Part shown: one piece after another, positions 9,345-19,181 of the stretch
How positions within the stretch are numbered: the stretch's first letter is position 1
How the letters are laid out: every line of letters starts with the position of its first letter
Origin: Spraguea lophii
Lineage: Eukaryota > Microsporidia > Spragueidae
Length of the DNA: 62,747 bases
Assembly (NCBI GenBank): GCA_001887945.1
Contig: LDOQ01000021.1
Location: 1 to 62,747 of the forward strand
Direction of reading: 5' to 3'
Program-made: the position numbers and the translations under genes
Notes under the pieces: model-generated
Seen by the model: only the letters and a program-made list of their open reading frames with translations
Databases searched by the model: none
What the model was told of the DNA's origin: nothing

Positions 9345-9755
9345 AATCATATTTTTTAATAAAGTTTTTATTCCTATAAAATTTATGGGTTACCATGGTT
9401 TGTAACTTTTAATTCTTGAAATACATTTTGATTTGTATTTATTAGGTGTTATAATAGTTTTATTAATATCATGTTAGATTATATTTTAATTTTAGAAAAT
9501 TATGTATATGGTGTACATCATTACCATTCAATGATTTTAGGAGATTCTTAATCCCTTTGTTAATATAATATTAACATAATCACTAGTCGAGATAATTTTT
9601 TTTCATAAGCAAACAAACATTGTTCTAATATAATAATGAAAACAAATACAAACACATAATATCAAAATAGTTATTCTGAAGGATGCGAACAGATGAAATT
9701 CAGATATTTTTAAATCTGATTGCCATTACAACACGGATACTTGTGTAGTATAAAA
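9345..9755 (-). mobile_element. old full-length SINE copy
   Basis: It starts with the tail complement (TTTTTTAATAAAGTTTTTATT), then GGGTTACCATGGTTTGTAAC, AATTATGTATATGGTGTAC and GGAGATTCTTAATCCC in family order. It ends with GGATGCGAACAGATG, a mutated box B region, and a remnant of box A. It is directly followed by the next copy, so two elements lie head-to-tail between LCB1 and the HIT gene. Confidence 0.68.
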
Positions 9756-9762
9756 AATATAA

Positions 9763-10230
9763 TTTTTTAAATGGAACTTTTATTTATAAAAATTCTCTGG
9801 CCGGTTGCAGTTTACCGTGGTCTATGTCCTAGTTCTTAAAGCACCCCTAAACTTATACTAACTGGTTTTGCTACAGATATGTATTAATCTTATACCATAT
9901 TCTAGGTGTTAAGGGTTTGCGTATAGTGCATGTTACCACCCCTCGTAGCTTTTTAGAGATTCCCAACTTCTCTCTTAGCATAATATTGACCAAATCACAA
10001 ATCAATATGGGAAATGCAATTACATTAGCTGAACATTATTCTTTAATCTGGTAGTGGGCCTTCATCACAATTAATGCTGCGCTATCGAACACTCATCCAC
10101 TCAACAACCTTTCTCTTCTCTTCTGCCTTCTATTATTATTATTTTTTGAAAATTATTCGTTGTGTGGGATTCGAACTCGCCAGTTTGGGATTTGGTTACC
10201 ACCTCACGACCGTTGGGCCAGGTGGGCTCA
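9763..10230 (-). mobile_element. SINE copy with intact Pol III boxes, upstream of HIT gene
   Basis: Intermediate-age full-length copy, minus orientation. The tail complement TTTTTTAAATGGAACTTTTATTTATA is followed by CTGGCCGGTTGC, ACTGGTTTTGCTACAGATATG, GCTGCGCTATCGAA and CACTCAACAACC. Box B (GGGATTCGAACTC on plus, 10166-10178) and box A (CCGTTGGGCCA, 10210-10220) are still recognisable. The head ends only about 24 bp before the HIT start codon, so a Pol III unit would fire away from that gene. An imperfect flanking duplication (AATATAATT / GATTTATAATT) is possible but not certain. Confidence 0.85.
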
Positions 10231-10254
10231 AAGATTTATAATTCTTCTCACCCC

Positions 10255-10647
10255 ATGGCATCTTGTTTATTTTGTACTCTTGCACATTCAAAAGACGCTA
10301 TAATTTATGAAAATGATGAATGTTCTGTTCTACTTGATATTAATCCTATATCAAAAGGCCATCTACTTATATTACCTAAGGTACATGCAGAATATTTACA
10401 TCAACTAGAAAACAAATATTTAAGTTCTATGATGATATTAGCAAAAGATATTGTTAATAAATTAAATATTAAAAAATATAATATATTACAAAATAATGGT
10501 AATATACAAGAAATATTTCATGTGCATTTGCATGTAATACCAGTAGATGCAGAAGGTAATAAATTTAAAATAGTAGGAGGTCATCTTAATTATAAGGATG
10601 GTGAATTGGAAGAAATAAAAAAAGAATATAAAAAATTACTTAATTAA
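10255..10647 (+). CDS. HIT-family nucleotide hydrolase (HINT-like)
   Basis: 130 residues. The histidine-triad motif HVHLHVIP has H89, H91 and H93, with the middle-region signature GHLLILPKVHAEYL and an N-terminal CLFC that could bind zinc. Such proteins hydrolyse AMP-lysine, AMP-NH2 or dinucleoside polyphosphates; the substrate is not predictable here. I take the ATG at 10255 because of the strong CACCCCATGG context. The longer frame (from 10162) runs into the adjoining SINE head and is an artefact. The promoter therefore has only about 24 bp of non-SINE DNA. Confidence 0.93.
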   Translation: MASCLFCTLAHSKDAIIYENDECSVLLDINPISKGHLLILPKVHAEYLHQLENKYLSSMMILAKDIVNKLNIKKYNILQNNGNIQEIFHVHLHVIPVDAEGNKFKIVGGHLNYKDGELEEIKKEYKKLLN

Positions 10648-10910
10648 AATGTTTCTATGTGATTTTTTTGTTCTAAAAAATAATAATAAAATTATCATTG
10701 TTTTAAATAATTACTATCCCTCTAATACATGGATTTGTATTAACTTACTCATATATATGACCAAATGGTAAATAAAGGAATATTTAAATGCGACAATAAT
10801 CATAATTAAAAATAAAGTTATTTTTTATAATAATTTAATTTTATTTTATTAAAAGATTATTTTATTTTTTATTCTTGACTATTTTTTAATTTCCCATAAT
10901 ACCGTTTTTC

Positions 10911-10988
10911 TCATAATTGTCTTTTTCTTTAAAACTCTCACAGCATCAGTTTTTTCATAACTGTTTTTTTCTTTAAAATTCCATTATC
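10911..10988. repeat. short direct repeat at the 3' end of the helicase gene
   Basis: Two copies of a block of about 27 bp (plus strand CATAATTGTCTTTTTC... and CATAACTGTTTTTTTC...) lie about 50 bp apart. One is inside the last codons of the helicase gene, the other just past its stop. The outer copy looks like a duplicated gene end now outside the reading frame. Confidence 0.6.
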
Positions 10989-13900
10989 TTCTAAGACTAT
11001 CATATGATATTTAGAATAAAACAATAATAATTTATTCCACGGTGTAAATTTTCTATTGACATCTCTATTTCCTACAATACATAGAAAATATTTTGCTCTA
11101 GAGAGTGCTACACATATAATATTTTTATCATCGTAATAAAAATCCTTATCCGTTCGTACAGTAGAAATCAATACAACCTCAGATTCTTTTCCTACAAAAT
11201 TATCAAATGTACTGATAATAATGTTTTTATCTAAGTTTTTTTCATTTAATAGATTTTGGATCAGACTACATTGTGCTGGGTATGGTGTAAGCACAGCAAT
11301 CTTATAATTTAATAATTTATTTTGTATATTAGATATTATACGAATTATACAATTCGCTTCATTATAATTAATATATCCGTTGTTTGCTACAAATTCTTCC
11401 GTTCCTTCTATATCTACGTAGGTATTAATTAGAAAATTTCTTTTATAAAGATTTTTTCTATTTTTTAACATTTCTTCATCATACATCATTTTTCCATCAT
11501 AAAAATATCTGCTAACAAATCTCATCATTGAATAATCCATTCTTTGTTGAAAGAAAAGAGAGCTCATTGGGAATTGCAAAGACATCCTATTGAATAAGTT
11601 CAAACCTTTAAATGTTGGATCTCCTACTAAAATTATTTTATTCGGTGATAAAATAAGTGGTTGGAGAGTATCTAATTCATCGCATAACGAAGCATCCTCT
11701 ATTATTAAAATATCTATTTTTTTCTTTATTCCGCCTAAAAAAAATCCCGTCAAAGATAAAATTATTGATGGATTTTGATTATCAATCTCCTGAGGTGTAT
11801 TATTTAATACGATATTATATTTCTTATTTTTTATTCTACCGTATAATTCATTCAATGAAGATGGATATTTAGCACATACTAATATATTTTTATCTTTATT
11901 TTCTGCTAATATACATTCAATAAGCTTTGTCTTTCCAGTACCTGCCATACCACCTATTAAACTAATATTATCTTTATTATTCAGTGCAAAAGATAATGTT
12001 ATTTCTTGTGATTTATTAAGCTTATATTCTGGATATTCTTTGGTTGGTATATTTCTATCAAAAATATAATTATTTTTATTTTCTAATATTGGTAAATATG
12101 GATTTTTTATGAAAAGTATAATATTGGTGTAATCAGCAATATATTGTTCCATGTTTTTTATATTCATAAATTTAATAGATGTTATTGTTTTTTCTTCGAT
12201 CTTTTGATTTGTTATTATTTCTATTTTATCACCTACAGTTTTTACATATCCAAAGAAATTACCGGAATTATTTTTAAGATAAATAAATAATATATCCATT
12301 TGATTTATACCTTCTTTGGGTTTAACCGTAATTATTTTATCATTTATTGAAATTACCTCTGCTTCATATGTTATTTGGTTCTCTTGTAATTTCTTTTTTA
12401 TATCTGCTCTATATTTTTGAAATAAAATATTTATAAGATATTTAAAGTATGAGTCTATGGTATATTCCTTGGAAAATTCTATATCAGAATGAATAGAAAA
12501 TATAAAATCCGTTTCTATTAAAATATTCAATAAATCATCCACTGTTGTTTGTGGTGTAATTTTATGAGAATATTTTATTTTTTTAATATCCTGTCCTAAT
12601 TTAATTTCTGATACAAAATTATCTATTGTAGACAAAGAAGGTTCAACAGTTAAATCTTCTTTTACTTTTCTTCGATTTCTTCCTCTCGTATTGTTTCTAT
12701 TGTTATTTTCTTCTTTTCCATTTTTTATAATAATACTTTTTCCAAGTCCTTCTTTTTCATCAATCTTATAATTATCACTTGCATTTGGTAAATTCTTTTC
12801 TATGTTTTTTCCTTTTGTGACCTGTTCTTTTAATTTAGTCTCAAATTTATTAGAAAAATAATTTCTTGCTTTTCTGATTCTAACTGGTTTTATTTCTAAT
12901 CTTTTACAGAAATCATTAATTTTAACTATTACTGAATCTTTCTTTAAACCTTTTTCTTCTAAGAAATCATTAAGTTTATAAACAAAATCATAAAAATACG
13001 GTCTTATGTCAAATTCCATTTTTTCTAATACACTTATCCATTCACCTTCTTTAAGAAAAGAATCCTTTTTATTTTCTTCATTCATAGTAACAGAACCTAT
13101 TTTCTCTAAAATCAATAAAAATACTTTCTCGTTTAATGGATCATTAAATATTATGTTGAATAATTCTAAGAAAAGCTCATAACGTACAAATGTAAATTTT
13201 TGTATGTAATCTAAGAGTATGGTGAGCAGGGGTGGATATTTTCTAAAACGAACGAAAAAGCTATTCATTCTTTGAAATATATTAGATACCAACAATTGTT
13301 GTTCATTAAGAAATTCTATCTTTTCTATTCCATTTATATAAGGAAGATTTACCCACAATGTAATATATAATATTTTTTCATCTGGTAATTCAGATATTGC
13401 ATTATTTTTTGCACAAAATATTCTTTTGATTCTATTTTTTATGTGCATATATAAATTTTTAACTTTTTCTTCTTTTATGTATTCTTCCAAATCAAATACA
13501 AACAAATTAATTAAATTGGCTAATGGAGAGACATTTATTTCTTCATTGATAGATTCTATATTTATAAGGATAGAATTAAATATACATAGCAGTTTATACA
13601 TTCTATCACTACTGGCTTCTCTATCTGCTGAATTTAATAAAAATCCCCATAGACTGTCTATGCATTTCTTAACGAAAGTTGAATTTATATTCTTTTTTAT
13701 GCATGAAATCATCATTTTTTCAAAATACGGATAATTGATCATAAAATTTATAATATTGAAGATAAGATGGTGGTTTTCATAGATAACTGATGATATATCA
13801 CAATTAATAGTATTAAAATGTGATAGATATTCATCTTCTAATCTTATTCTACAAAAAATATCAAAGGAGTTTACGAAAACACGCGTTTTGTTCATAAAAA

Positions 13901-14795
13901 GTAAAATATCCTGTTTTTCTTTTAGTTCTTCTTTTTCTAAACGTATTTCATTTAAAAGCTTAATAAACAATGATTTAAATTTAAGTTCCCATGATTTTTT
14001 CCTTCTGCACAACATAATTGTCAATCTAAAAATTAATTCTTTTTCTTCGATATTGTTACATTTCCTGTATGCATTTTCTACTGCTGGTATAATAGATTCA
14101 TCAAAAAAGGATCCATCAAGAGCAATATATAAGAGTGTTATCATAAGCCATTTAGACGGTTTTATATCTGTATACGCACTGTTTTGAGTATTTGAAAAAA
14201 TGGGATGCCCTAGTATATACTCATATTCATGTCTTGAGCTGTGGAGATAAGCATCATCTTTTAATGAAAAATGATATATTGTTTTAATAGATCTGGATAC
14301 AAGTTCTTTGTACTCTGAAGTACAAAATAATATTATAGAAAACGTTATTTTCAAAAATAATTTTTTCTCTTCTGATACAAATTTATGTAGTTGCTTAAAA
14401 ATCTCATCTCTTATAATAGGATCTTTTAATGCCATCCAATTATACAGAATTACTTCAGGGATCATATTTACAAAATCATCTTTTTGTAACGATTCTTTAA
14501 TTCTTTGATTATCTAGAAGCTTTATGTATTCTATACGTTCATAAGACAATATATCTTTTTTACATTTGTAATATCCTTCCAAACACTTAACACAACTATT
14601 AATTTCATTAAATACCAATTTTAAAATAGACTCGATTCGTTTTGTATCTTTGTAGGCGAAAAGGCTGTTGAGCACAAAAATAGAACTGCTGTAATCCTCG
14701 CACCATAAATGAGGCGTATTGATTTTTTCCATCAGTAGATCATCAAGATCATCTATAAATTTTGTTTTGCTGGTTGTAACGAAATTTTGTTCCAT
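10938..14795 (-). CDS. SEN1: Sen1-like superfamily 1 RNA/DNA helicase
   Basis: 1,285 residues. A helical N-terminal region of about 700 residues, like the ARM/HEAT domain of Sen1, precedes a basic linker and an SF1B helicase core. Core motifs in order: Q-like LNKSQEITL; Walker A GGMAGTGKT near residue 945; motif II region IIEDASLCDELDTLQPLI; motif III VGDP; QQRMDYSMMRFVSRYFYDGKM (family QYRMHP...S..FY.G); STFDNFVGKESEVVLISTVR; and VALSRAKYFLCIVGN. ELDTL.PLI points to Sen1/senataxin, which ends Pol II transcription and removes R-loops in the nucleus. I use the ATG at 14795, preceded by GGG. Odd: motif II reads Glu-Asp-Ala-Ser instead of Asp-Glu-Ala-Ser, and the Gln after VGDP is missing. Confidence 0.85.
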   Translation of the reverse strand: MEQNFVTTSKTKFIDDLDDLLMEKINTPHLWCEDYSSSIFVLNSLFAYKDTKRIESILKLVFNEINSCVKCLEGYYKCKKDILSYERIEYIKLLDNQRIKESLQKDDFVNMIPEVILYNWMALKDPIIRDEIFKQLHKFVSEEKKLFLKITFSIILFCTSEYKELVSRSIKTIYHFSLKDDAYLHSSRHEYEYILGHPIFSNTQNSAYTDIKPSKWLMITLLYIALDGSFFDESIIPAVENAYRKCNNIEEKELIFRLTIMLCRRKKSWELKFKSLFIKLLNEIRLEKEELKEKQDILLFMNKTRVFVNSFDIFCRIRLEDEYLSHFNTINCDISSVIYENHHLIFNIINFMINYPYFEKMMISCIKKNINSTFVKKCIDSLWGFLLNSADREASSDRMYKLLCIFNSILINIESINEEINVSPLANLINLFVFDLEEYIKEEKVKNLYMHIKNRIKRIFCAKNNAISELPDEKILYITLWVNLPYINGIEKIEFLNEQQLLVSNIFQRMNSFFVRFRKYPPLLTILLDYIQKFTFVRYELFLELFNIIFNDPLNEKVFLLILEKIGSVTMNEENKKDSFLKEGEWISVLEKMEFDIRPYFYDFVYKLNDFLEEKGLKKDSVIVKINDFCKRLEIKPVRIRKARNYFSNKFETKLKEQVTKGKNIEKNLPNASDNYKIDEKEGLGKSIIIKNGKEENNNRNNTRGRNRRKVKEDLTVEPSLSTIDNFVSEIKLGQDIKKIKYSHKITPQTTVDDLLNILIETDFIFSIHSDIEFSKEYTIDSYFKYLINILFQKYRADIKKKLQENQITYEAEVISINDKIITVKPKEGINQMDILFIYLKNNSGNFFGYVKTVGDKIEIITNQKIEEKTITSIKFMNIKNMEQYIADYTNIILFIKNPYLPILENKNNYIFDRNIPTKEYPEYKLNKSQEITLSFALNNKDNISLIGGMAGTGKTKLIECILAENKDKNILVCAKYPSSLNELYGRIKNKKYNIVLNNTPQEIDNQNPSIILSLTGFFLGGIKKKIDILIIEDASLCDELDTLQPLILSPNKIILVGDPTFKGLNLFNRMSLQFPMSSLFFQQRMDYSMMRFVSRYFYDGKMMYDEEMLKNRKNLYKRNFLINTYVDIEGTEEFVANNGYINYNEANCIIRIISNIQNKLLNYKIAVLTPYPAQCSLIQNLLNEKNLDKNIIISTFDNFVGKESEVVLISTVRTDKDFYYDDKNIICVALSRAKYFLCIVGNRDVNRKFTPWNKLLLFYSKYHMIVLEDNGILKKKTVMKKLML

Positions 14796-14879
14796 ACCCT
14801 GCGAAAAAATTAAAATAATAAAATCGAAAAATTTATGCCGAAAAAAACAAATTCTATTTTTGGCCAACAAACTGTATAT

Positions 14880-15940
14880 TATGGATGTTTTTTAGATAGA
14901 TTTCTATTTGATTTACGTTTTGATTAAAATATGATCGTAAAACAGATGAAATAAAAAATCGTTAATTACAAAAGATGAAAACAATAAATTGTTCAAACAT
15001 ATCAAAAATATTTATTAACGAAATAATACTATAATAATAATGATTGCCTTCAAAGGTAAACATCTACTATAAGATAATAGTTATTTATATAGGATTTGGG
15101 GAGGTACGGTTTTAAGTGTTTTTATAATATTGTATATGAGAACTTCGTAAATATAATTTTCCTTTTATCGAAAAATTTCATTAAATTCAATGAAAAATAT
15201 TAAAAATCGAAAAAACATAAAATAAGATGATATTAATATATACCTATAAAACTAATTAATATAAATTTATTCATATTTAAAAGAATCAAATATTTCGATC
15301 ATGATGTGCTTAATTTAGTTACAATTCTTTGATGTATAATAATCATATTATTAAAAAAATTGGTAATATGATTATTGTACATCAAAGAGGCATTATAACT
15401 TGGATTTATGATTTATTTTGATTGTTATCGAATTATATTCATATGCAATGTTTTTTAGCGGCTTTAATTTCTTATGACTATAAAGGAAACATAGCAATCG
15501 AGTATATAAAAGTCATAAAATTTTAAGGATATTCGTAAATTTAACACAATTCAAATTTATATATTACAATTATTAACATATAATAATATCGTTTAACAAT
15601 ATATCATCATTTTTTCGATCCCGTTTTAATAAAACAAATTTAAACATATCTGATCGATCTTAGTCTTGTTCTTTTTTTTGCTTTCCATCGGAGAGTAAAA
15701 ACCCGTTTAATTTGCCTATTATTAGAAGCTTACGACTACTACATCCCCAGGCATAATGGTTGAAGCTGCTCTTATTATAGATTATATAACATATTAGTCT
15801 GTTTCGCTTTATTTATATATATATTTATATCCGGTAAAAATTATATTAAGCACACAGTTTTGATTATTTTTATAATTCATAAATATATCAATTGAAATAA
15901 TTATAATTATCATATTTTACGCAAAATATTTATCATATCT
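14880..15940. other. gene-poor AT-rich region
   Basis: About 1 kb upstream of the helicase. Apart from the inverted repeat at 15327-15387 I see no gene. A small higher-GC patch near 15690-15790 (CATCCCCAGGCATAATGG) holds only a 13-codon frame and stays unexplained. The 5' flank of the neighbouring Merlin remnant may reach into it. Confidence 0.5.
15327..15387. repeat. near-perfect inverted repeat (26-nt arms)
   Basis: Arms 15327-15352 and 15362-15387, with two mismatches and a 9-nt spacer. Both ends are CTTTGATGTA / TACATCAAAG. It could be the ends of a tiny palindromic MITE or a long hairpin RNA. No family is recognised, and the same arms do not recur elsewhere in the window. Confidence 0.75.
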
Positions 15941-15949
15941 TTTAATGAG

Positions 15950-16680
15950 AAATATGAAATATAGGGTTTATATAAAGGTTTTTATTACCGATTGATTTTA
16001 AATGAGACCAGAAACTTTCAGTTGTGCTTATATAATCATCATGATCGGTTATAAACTTCCGATTGTGGTTTAACAATTATATGACTAAAACAGAAATTTG
16101 AAGCAATTACTGAATATGAAGGATATCAATCATTACATAAAATATTTCCTATTCTTACCACTTCTTATAAAACATAATTCAGCGTATTTACCCTTTGATT
16201 TATTATTCTTTTAATAAAAAGCTATCTGATATTACGGGGATCAACAATACACAAAACCCATATTATATCAGTTACATCATAGGTAGCCTTATGGCGTTGG
16301 AAATTCTACCTCCTTTAGAGAGAACAGTCACGTTTACTTCTAGCAACAATCTTGTCCATATAAAACCAAAGGGCTGCTTCTTAAATATGTACCATATACT
16401 GTTATCAACTTATTTTTTATTAACAGTATATTGTTATCAGTTATATTTAAATATATTTTTATTTGCCAATAACTGGGATCAAATATAATAGAATATAACA
16501 ATTTGATATATGTTAAAATATCAATCCATGTTTTTTAAATAGTCTTTCTTTTCTGATATCCTTTACACCCACATCTATGTGTCATGTACTTGTTTTTCGG
16601 TTTGGTTATAGGTGATCGGCTTTGATGGACAACCACCGAAAAGCATATAACCTTTTTATATAACATTATTATCTCAAAAA
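15950..16680 (-). pseudogene. decayed Merlin (ISXO2-like DDE) transposase
   Basis: The minus strand, read in shifting frames with several stops, gives the signatures of Merlin/IS1595-type transposases. They are IIWVLCIVDPRN (rc near 16270), then LFIKRIINQRVNTLNYVL, an SDGW-like block (ILCND-YPSYS), and near 16040 STTESFWSHLKSI, which corresponds to the family HTNxIExxW block carrying the third acidic residue. A possible Zn-type N-terminus (THRCGCKGYQK) lies near 16570. The plus-strand 97-codon frame at 16195-16488 is its antisense. No terminal inverted repeats were found, so this is an old remnant. Confidence 0.65.
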
Positions 16681-16799
16681 AGCTGTTTAATGTTTTCAGC
16701 TGTTTTGAATAACTTATTCTTCAAGGAAAAAGGACATTGGTTGTAAATTTTTTTCCCTTTTTATACTGATGATTTTATCTGGTATTTTTAATACATTAT

Positions 16800-17031
16800 G
16801 CAACGAAAGAGGTTGGGAATTCCTTAAGAGCTGGAAGTGGGGGCGGCGACGCGCACCAGACGCAAAATCCTAACACTCTGGAGCATAAGGTAAGATGAGA
16901 TTAATGCATATCTGTAGCGAAACCAGTTAGTACAAGTTTAATTTCGCTCGAGGAACCGAAGGTCTCAGACCATGGTAGGCCGCAACCGGCCAGGAAGCTT
17001 TGATAAATAAAAGTTTCATTCATAAAAAAAA
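16800..17031 (+). mobile_element. young 5'-truncated SINE with target-site duplication
   Basis: A 232-bp copy, nearly identical to 4759-5249. It begins inside the body at GCAACGAAAGAGG and runs to the A-rich tail. It is flanked by a perfect 14-bp duplication TTTTAATACATTAT at 16786-16799 and 17032-17045. 5' truncation inside a target-site duplication is the signature of target-primed reverse transcription that stopped early. It lacks the Pol III head and so should be immobile. Confidence 0.93.
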
Positions 17032-17045
17032 TTTTAATACATTAT

Positions 17046-17845
17046 TTTAAATATTTATTATTCAGAAAGAATCTTTCCTTCTTTTCTTTAAAAACCATCG
17101 AAAAAATGATTTCTCAAACGAAAAATTTTTATTATAACATGATTTTTTATAAAGTTTCTTTATTCTATATTTTAAATTTTAATTATTGTTTTTAAGTGAG
17201 ATTTTAAATGGATACCAACTCTCTTTAATTTTATCTCATATTTTTAATTATTAATCCAAATATTTTCGATTGTTGTTTGTACATTATTCACTATTTAATA
17301 GAAAAGAAATTATTAGATTTTCTTAACATTTAAAAAGAATAAAGAAACTACTTAATTATATCTTGTTTGTATGCATTATTTTCTTAGCTTTTTTAAAAAT
17401 CAACAGATACATAGTCAAGCGAAACTTCGTAAAAAGGGGGTTAACTGTTGTCATTTTATAACAGTATGCGTCGTTAATAAATAATAAAACTTATGCCTTT
17501 GTTTATTACATTCATAATCTATTACAAATATTGTATTTTAAAATTATTTATTATCAAGAAGAAATATTTATGACTATAAAATAATGTCATAATTATTTTA
17601 AGCTTTTTAAATAATGAATTATTTAGTATGAACTGTAATCACATGTCATAATACATTGAAATAGAACATGTCATATATATAAAGATAATACTAGTTTGAT
17701 ATTAAATAATAACTATGATAACATAACTGTGAGTTAATAATTAAAATATTCATTATTTTATATAATATTTTTTTTCATAAAATATTTGATAAAAAAATTT
17801 TCGATTTTTTTTTAAATATAAAATAAATTTTTCTTATTCCCCATA
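17046..17845. other. AT-rich spacer upstream of the nucleolin-like gene
   Basis: About 800 bp with no supportable gene. It ends in TTATTCCCCATAATG, the CCC start context of the next gene. Confidence 0.55.
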
Positions 17846-18892
17846 ATGACAAAAAACTCAAAGAAAATAACGAAAAAAACAAAAGAAATTTCGGAATCTT
17901 CTATTAGTGAAAGCGAGAATGAATCATCTGTATCCGAACAACAAAGTAGCTCAGAAGAACAAACTGTAGCACAAGAAAAAGAGCAAACTCCAAAAGAGAC
18001 GAAAGAAAATGAAGAAAGTACTACAACAAGTGTAGATAACGAATCAGAAGAATCTAGTGATGATGAAAGTAAAGAATCCGAGAAAAAAGAAGAGAAAGAG
18101 AAGATTGTAAAAGATTCAGACGATTCTTCATCTGAATCTTCATCATCAGAAGAAGAAAGTGATGCTGATAGCGAATCATCAGAAAAAGAAGAAAAGAAAA
18201 AAGTAGACGATAGTAAAGAAAGAACACTTTTCATAAAAGGATTTGATAGAGATTATACTGAAATTATGTTGGAACAAAAATTAGAAAAATTTGGTGAAAT
18301 CGTAAGTGTTAGAATGCCACGTGATAGACAAAGAAATGTTAACAAAGGATTTGCATATGTTGAATTTAAAAATAAAAAATCCGCAGAAAAAGTATTACAA
18401 CACAAAGATAATCTTTCTCTTGGACTTGATGCTGTGATAGACGTACCAAAAGAAAAAACTGAAAGTACCGGAAAAACAATATTTGTTAAGAATCTACCAT
18501 ACATCTGTGAAGCAGATTCAGTAAAAGAATATTTTAGTCAATTTGCCCCAATAAAAAATATTAGATTACCAAGAGATTATGAAGATAAAACAAGAATTAA
18601 AGGGTTTGCATTCTTAGAAGTCGAAGAAGAAGATGTTAAAAAAATTTTAGGAAAAAAGCATGTATTCGAAGAAAGAGATCTTACAGTACAATTATCTAAC
18701 CCTAATAGAGGAAATGATCGTAACCAAGATAATAACCGCAATCAAGATAACAGAAGAGATAGAAATTTCAACGGTAGAAAAGAGAATAATTATAGAAATA
18801 ATAGATCTTTTAAAAATGATTATAATTCAAAAGATAAGAGAAAGAGTGAAAATACCAGTTCTAAAAAAAATAGAATAGAATTTAGCGATTAA
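17846..18892 (+). CDS. nucleolin/Nsr1-like RRM protein
   Basis: 348 residues. An acidic, Ser-rich N-terminus (about residues 14-120, with runs of S, E and D) is followed by two RNA recognition motifs: RRM1 about 123-205 (RNP2 TLFIKGF, RNP1 NKGFAYVEF) and RRM2 about 210-290 (RNP2 TIFVKNL, RNP1 IKGFAFLEV). A basic Arg/Asn-rich tail replaces the RGG tail of yeast Nsr1 and vertebrate nucleolin. The layout indicates a nucleolar protein for pre-rRNA processing. Start context CCCCATAATGAC. The identity of the two-RRM acidic protein is clear; the exact orthologue is inferred from layout. Confidence 0.87.
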   Translation: MTKNSKKITKKTKEISESSISESENESSVSEQQSSSEEQTVAQEKEQTPKETKENEESTTTSVDNESEESSDDESKESEKKEEKEKIVKDSDDSSSESSSSEEESDADSESSEKEEKKKVDDSKERTLFIKGFDRDYTEIMLEQKLEKFGEIVSVRMPRDRQRNVNKGFAYVEFKNKKSAEKVLQHKDNLSLGLDAVIDVPKEKTESTGKTIFVKNLPYICEADSVKEYFSQFAPIKNIRLPRDYEDKTRIKGFAFLEVEEEDVKKILGKKHVFEERDLTVQLSNPNRGNDRNQDNNRNQDNRRDRNFNGRKENNYRNNRSFKNDYNSKDKRKSENTSSKKNRIEFSD

Positions 18893-19181
18893 AAATAATC
18901 CTAAGAAAAAAATCTTAAAATAAAGTTTATTTTAATAGAAAAATATATTATAACTTCATAACGATTTTTTACCATATTTAGAATAATAACTTTATATTAA
19001 TTCTTATATTAATAATTTATTATATTATTTTAAACTTCATATTCTTTATTAAATCTCTGTTTATCAAACACAGAATGAAATTTATTGCAATAATCATATT
19101 ATTATATTTGTAATAACGATTATTGTAAAATATATTTCTACCACATAAAATATTTATATGATTTTGTTTAATAAACACCCT

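Noticed and set aside
10162..10254. N-terminal extension of the HIT protein
   Set aside because: These 31 codons are the reverse of the SINE tRNA head; the CACCCCATGG start follows directly.
15690..15800. Structured RNA gene in a GC-richer patch
   Set aside because: No box A/B, no recognisable snRNA or tRNA motif, and no clear fold by eye.
16195..16488. 97-codon plus-strand ORF
   Set aside because: It begins with TTG and is antisense to a recognisable Merlin transposase remnant on the other strand.
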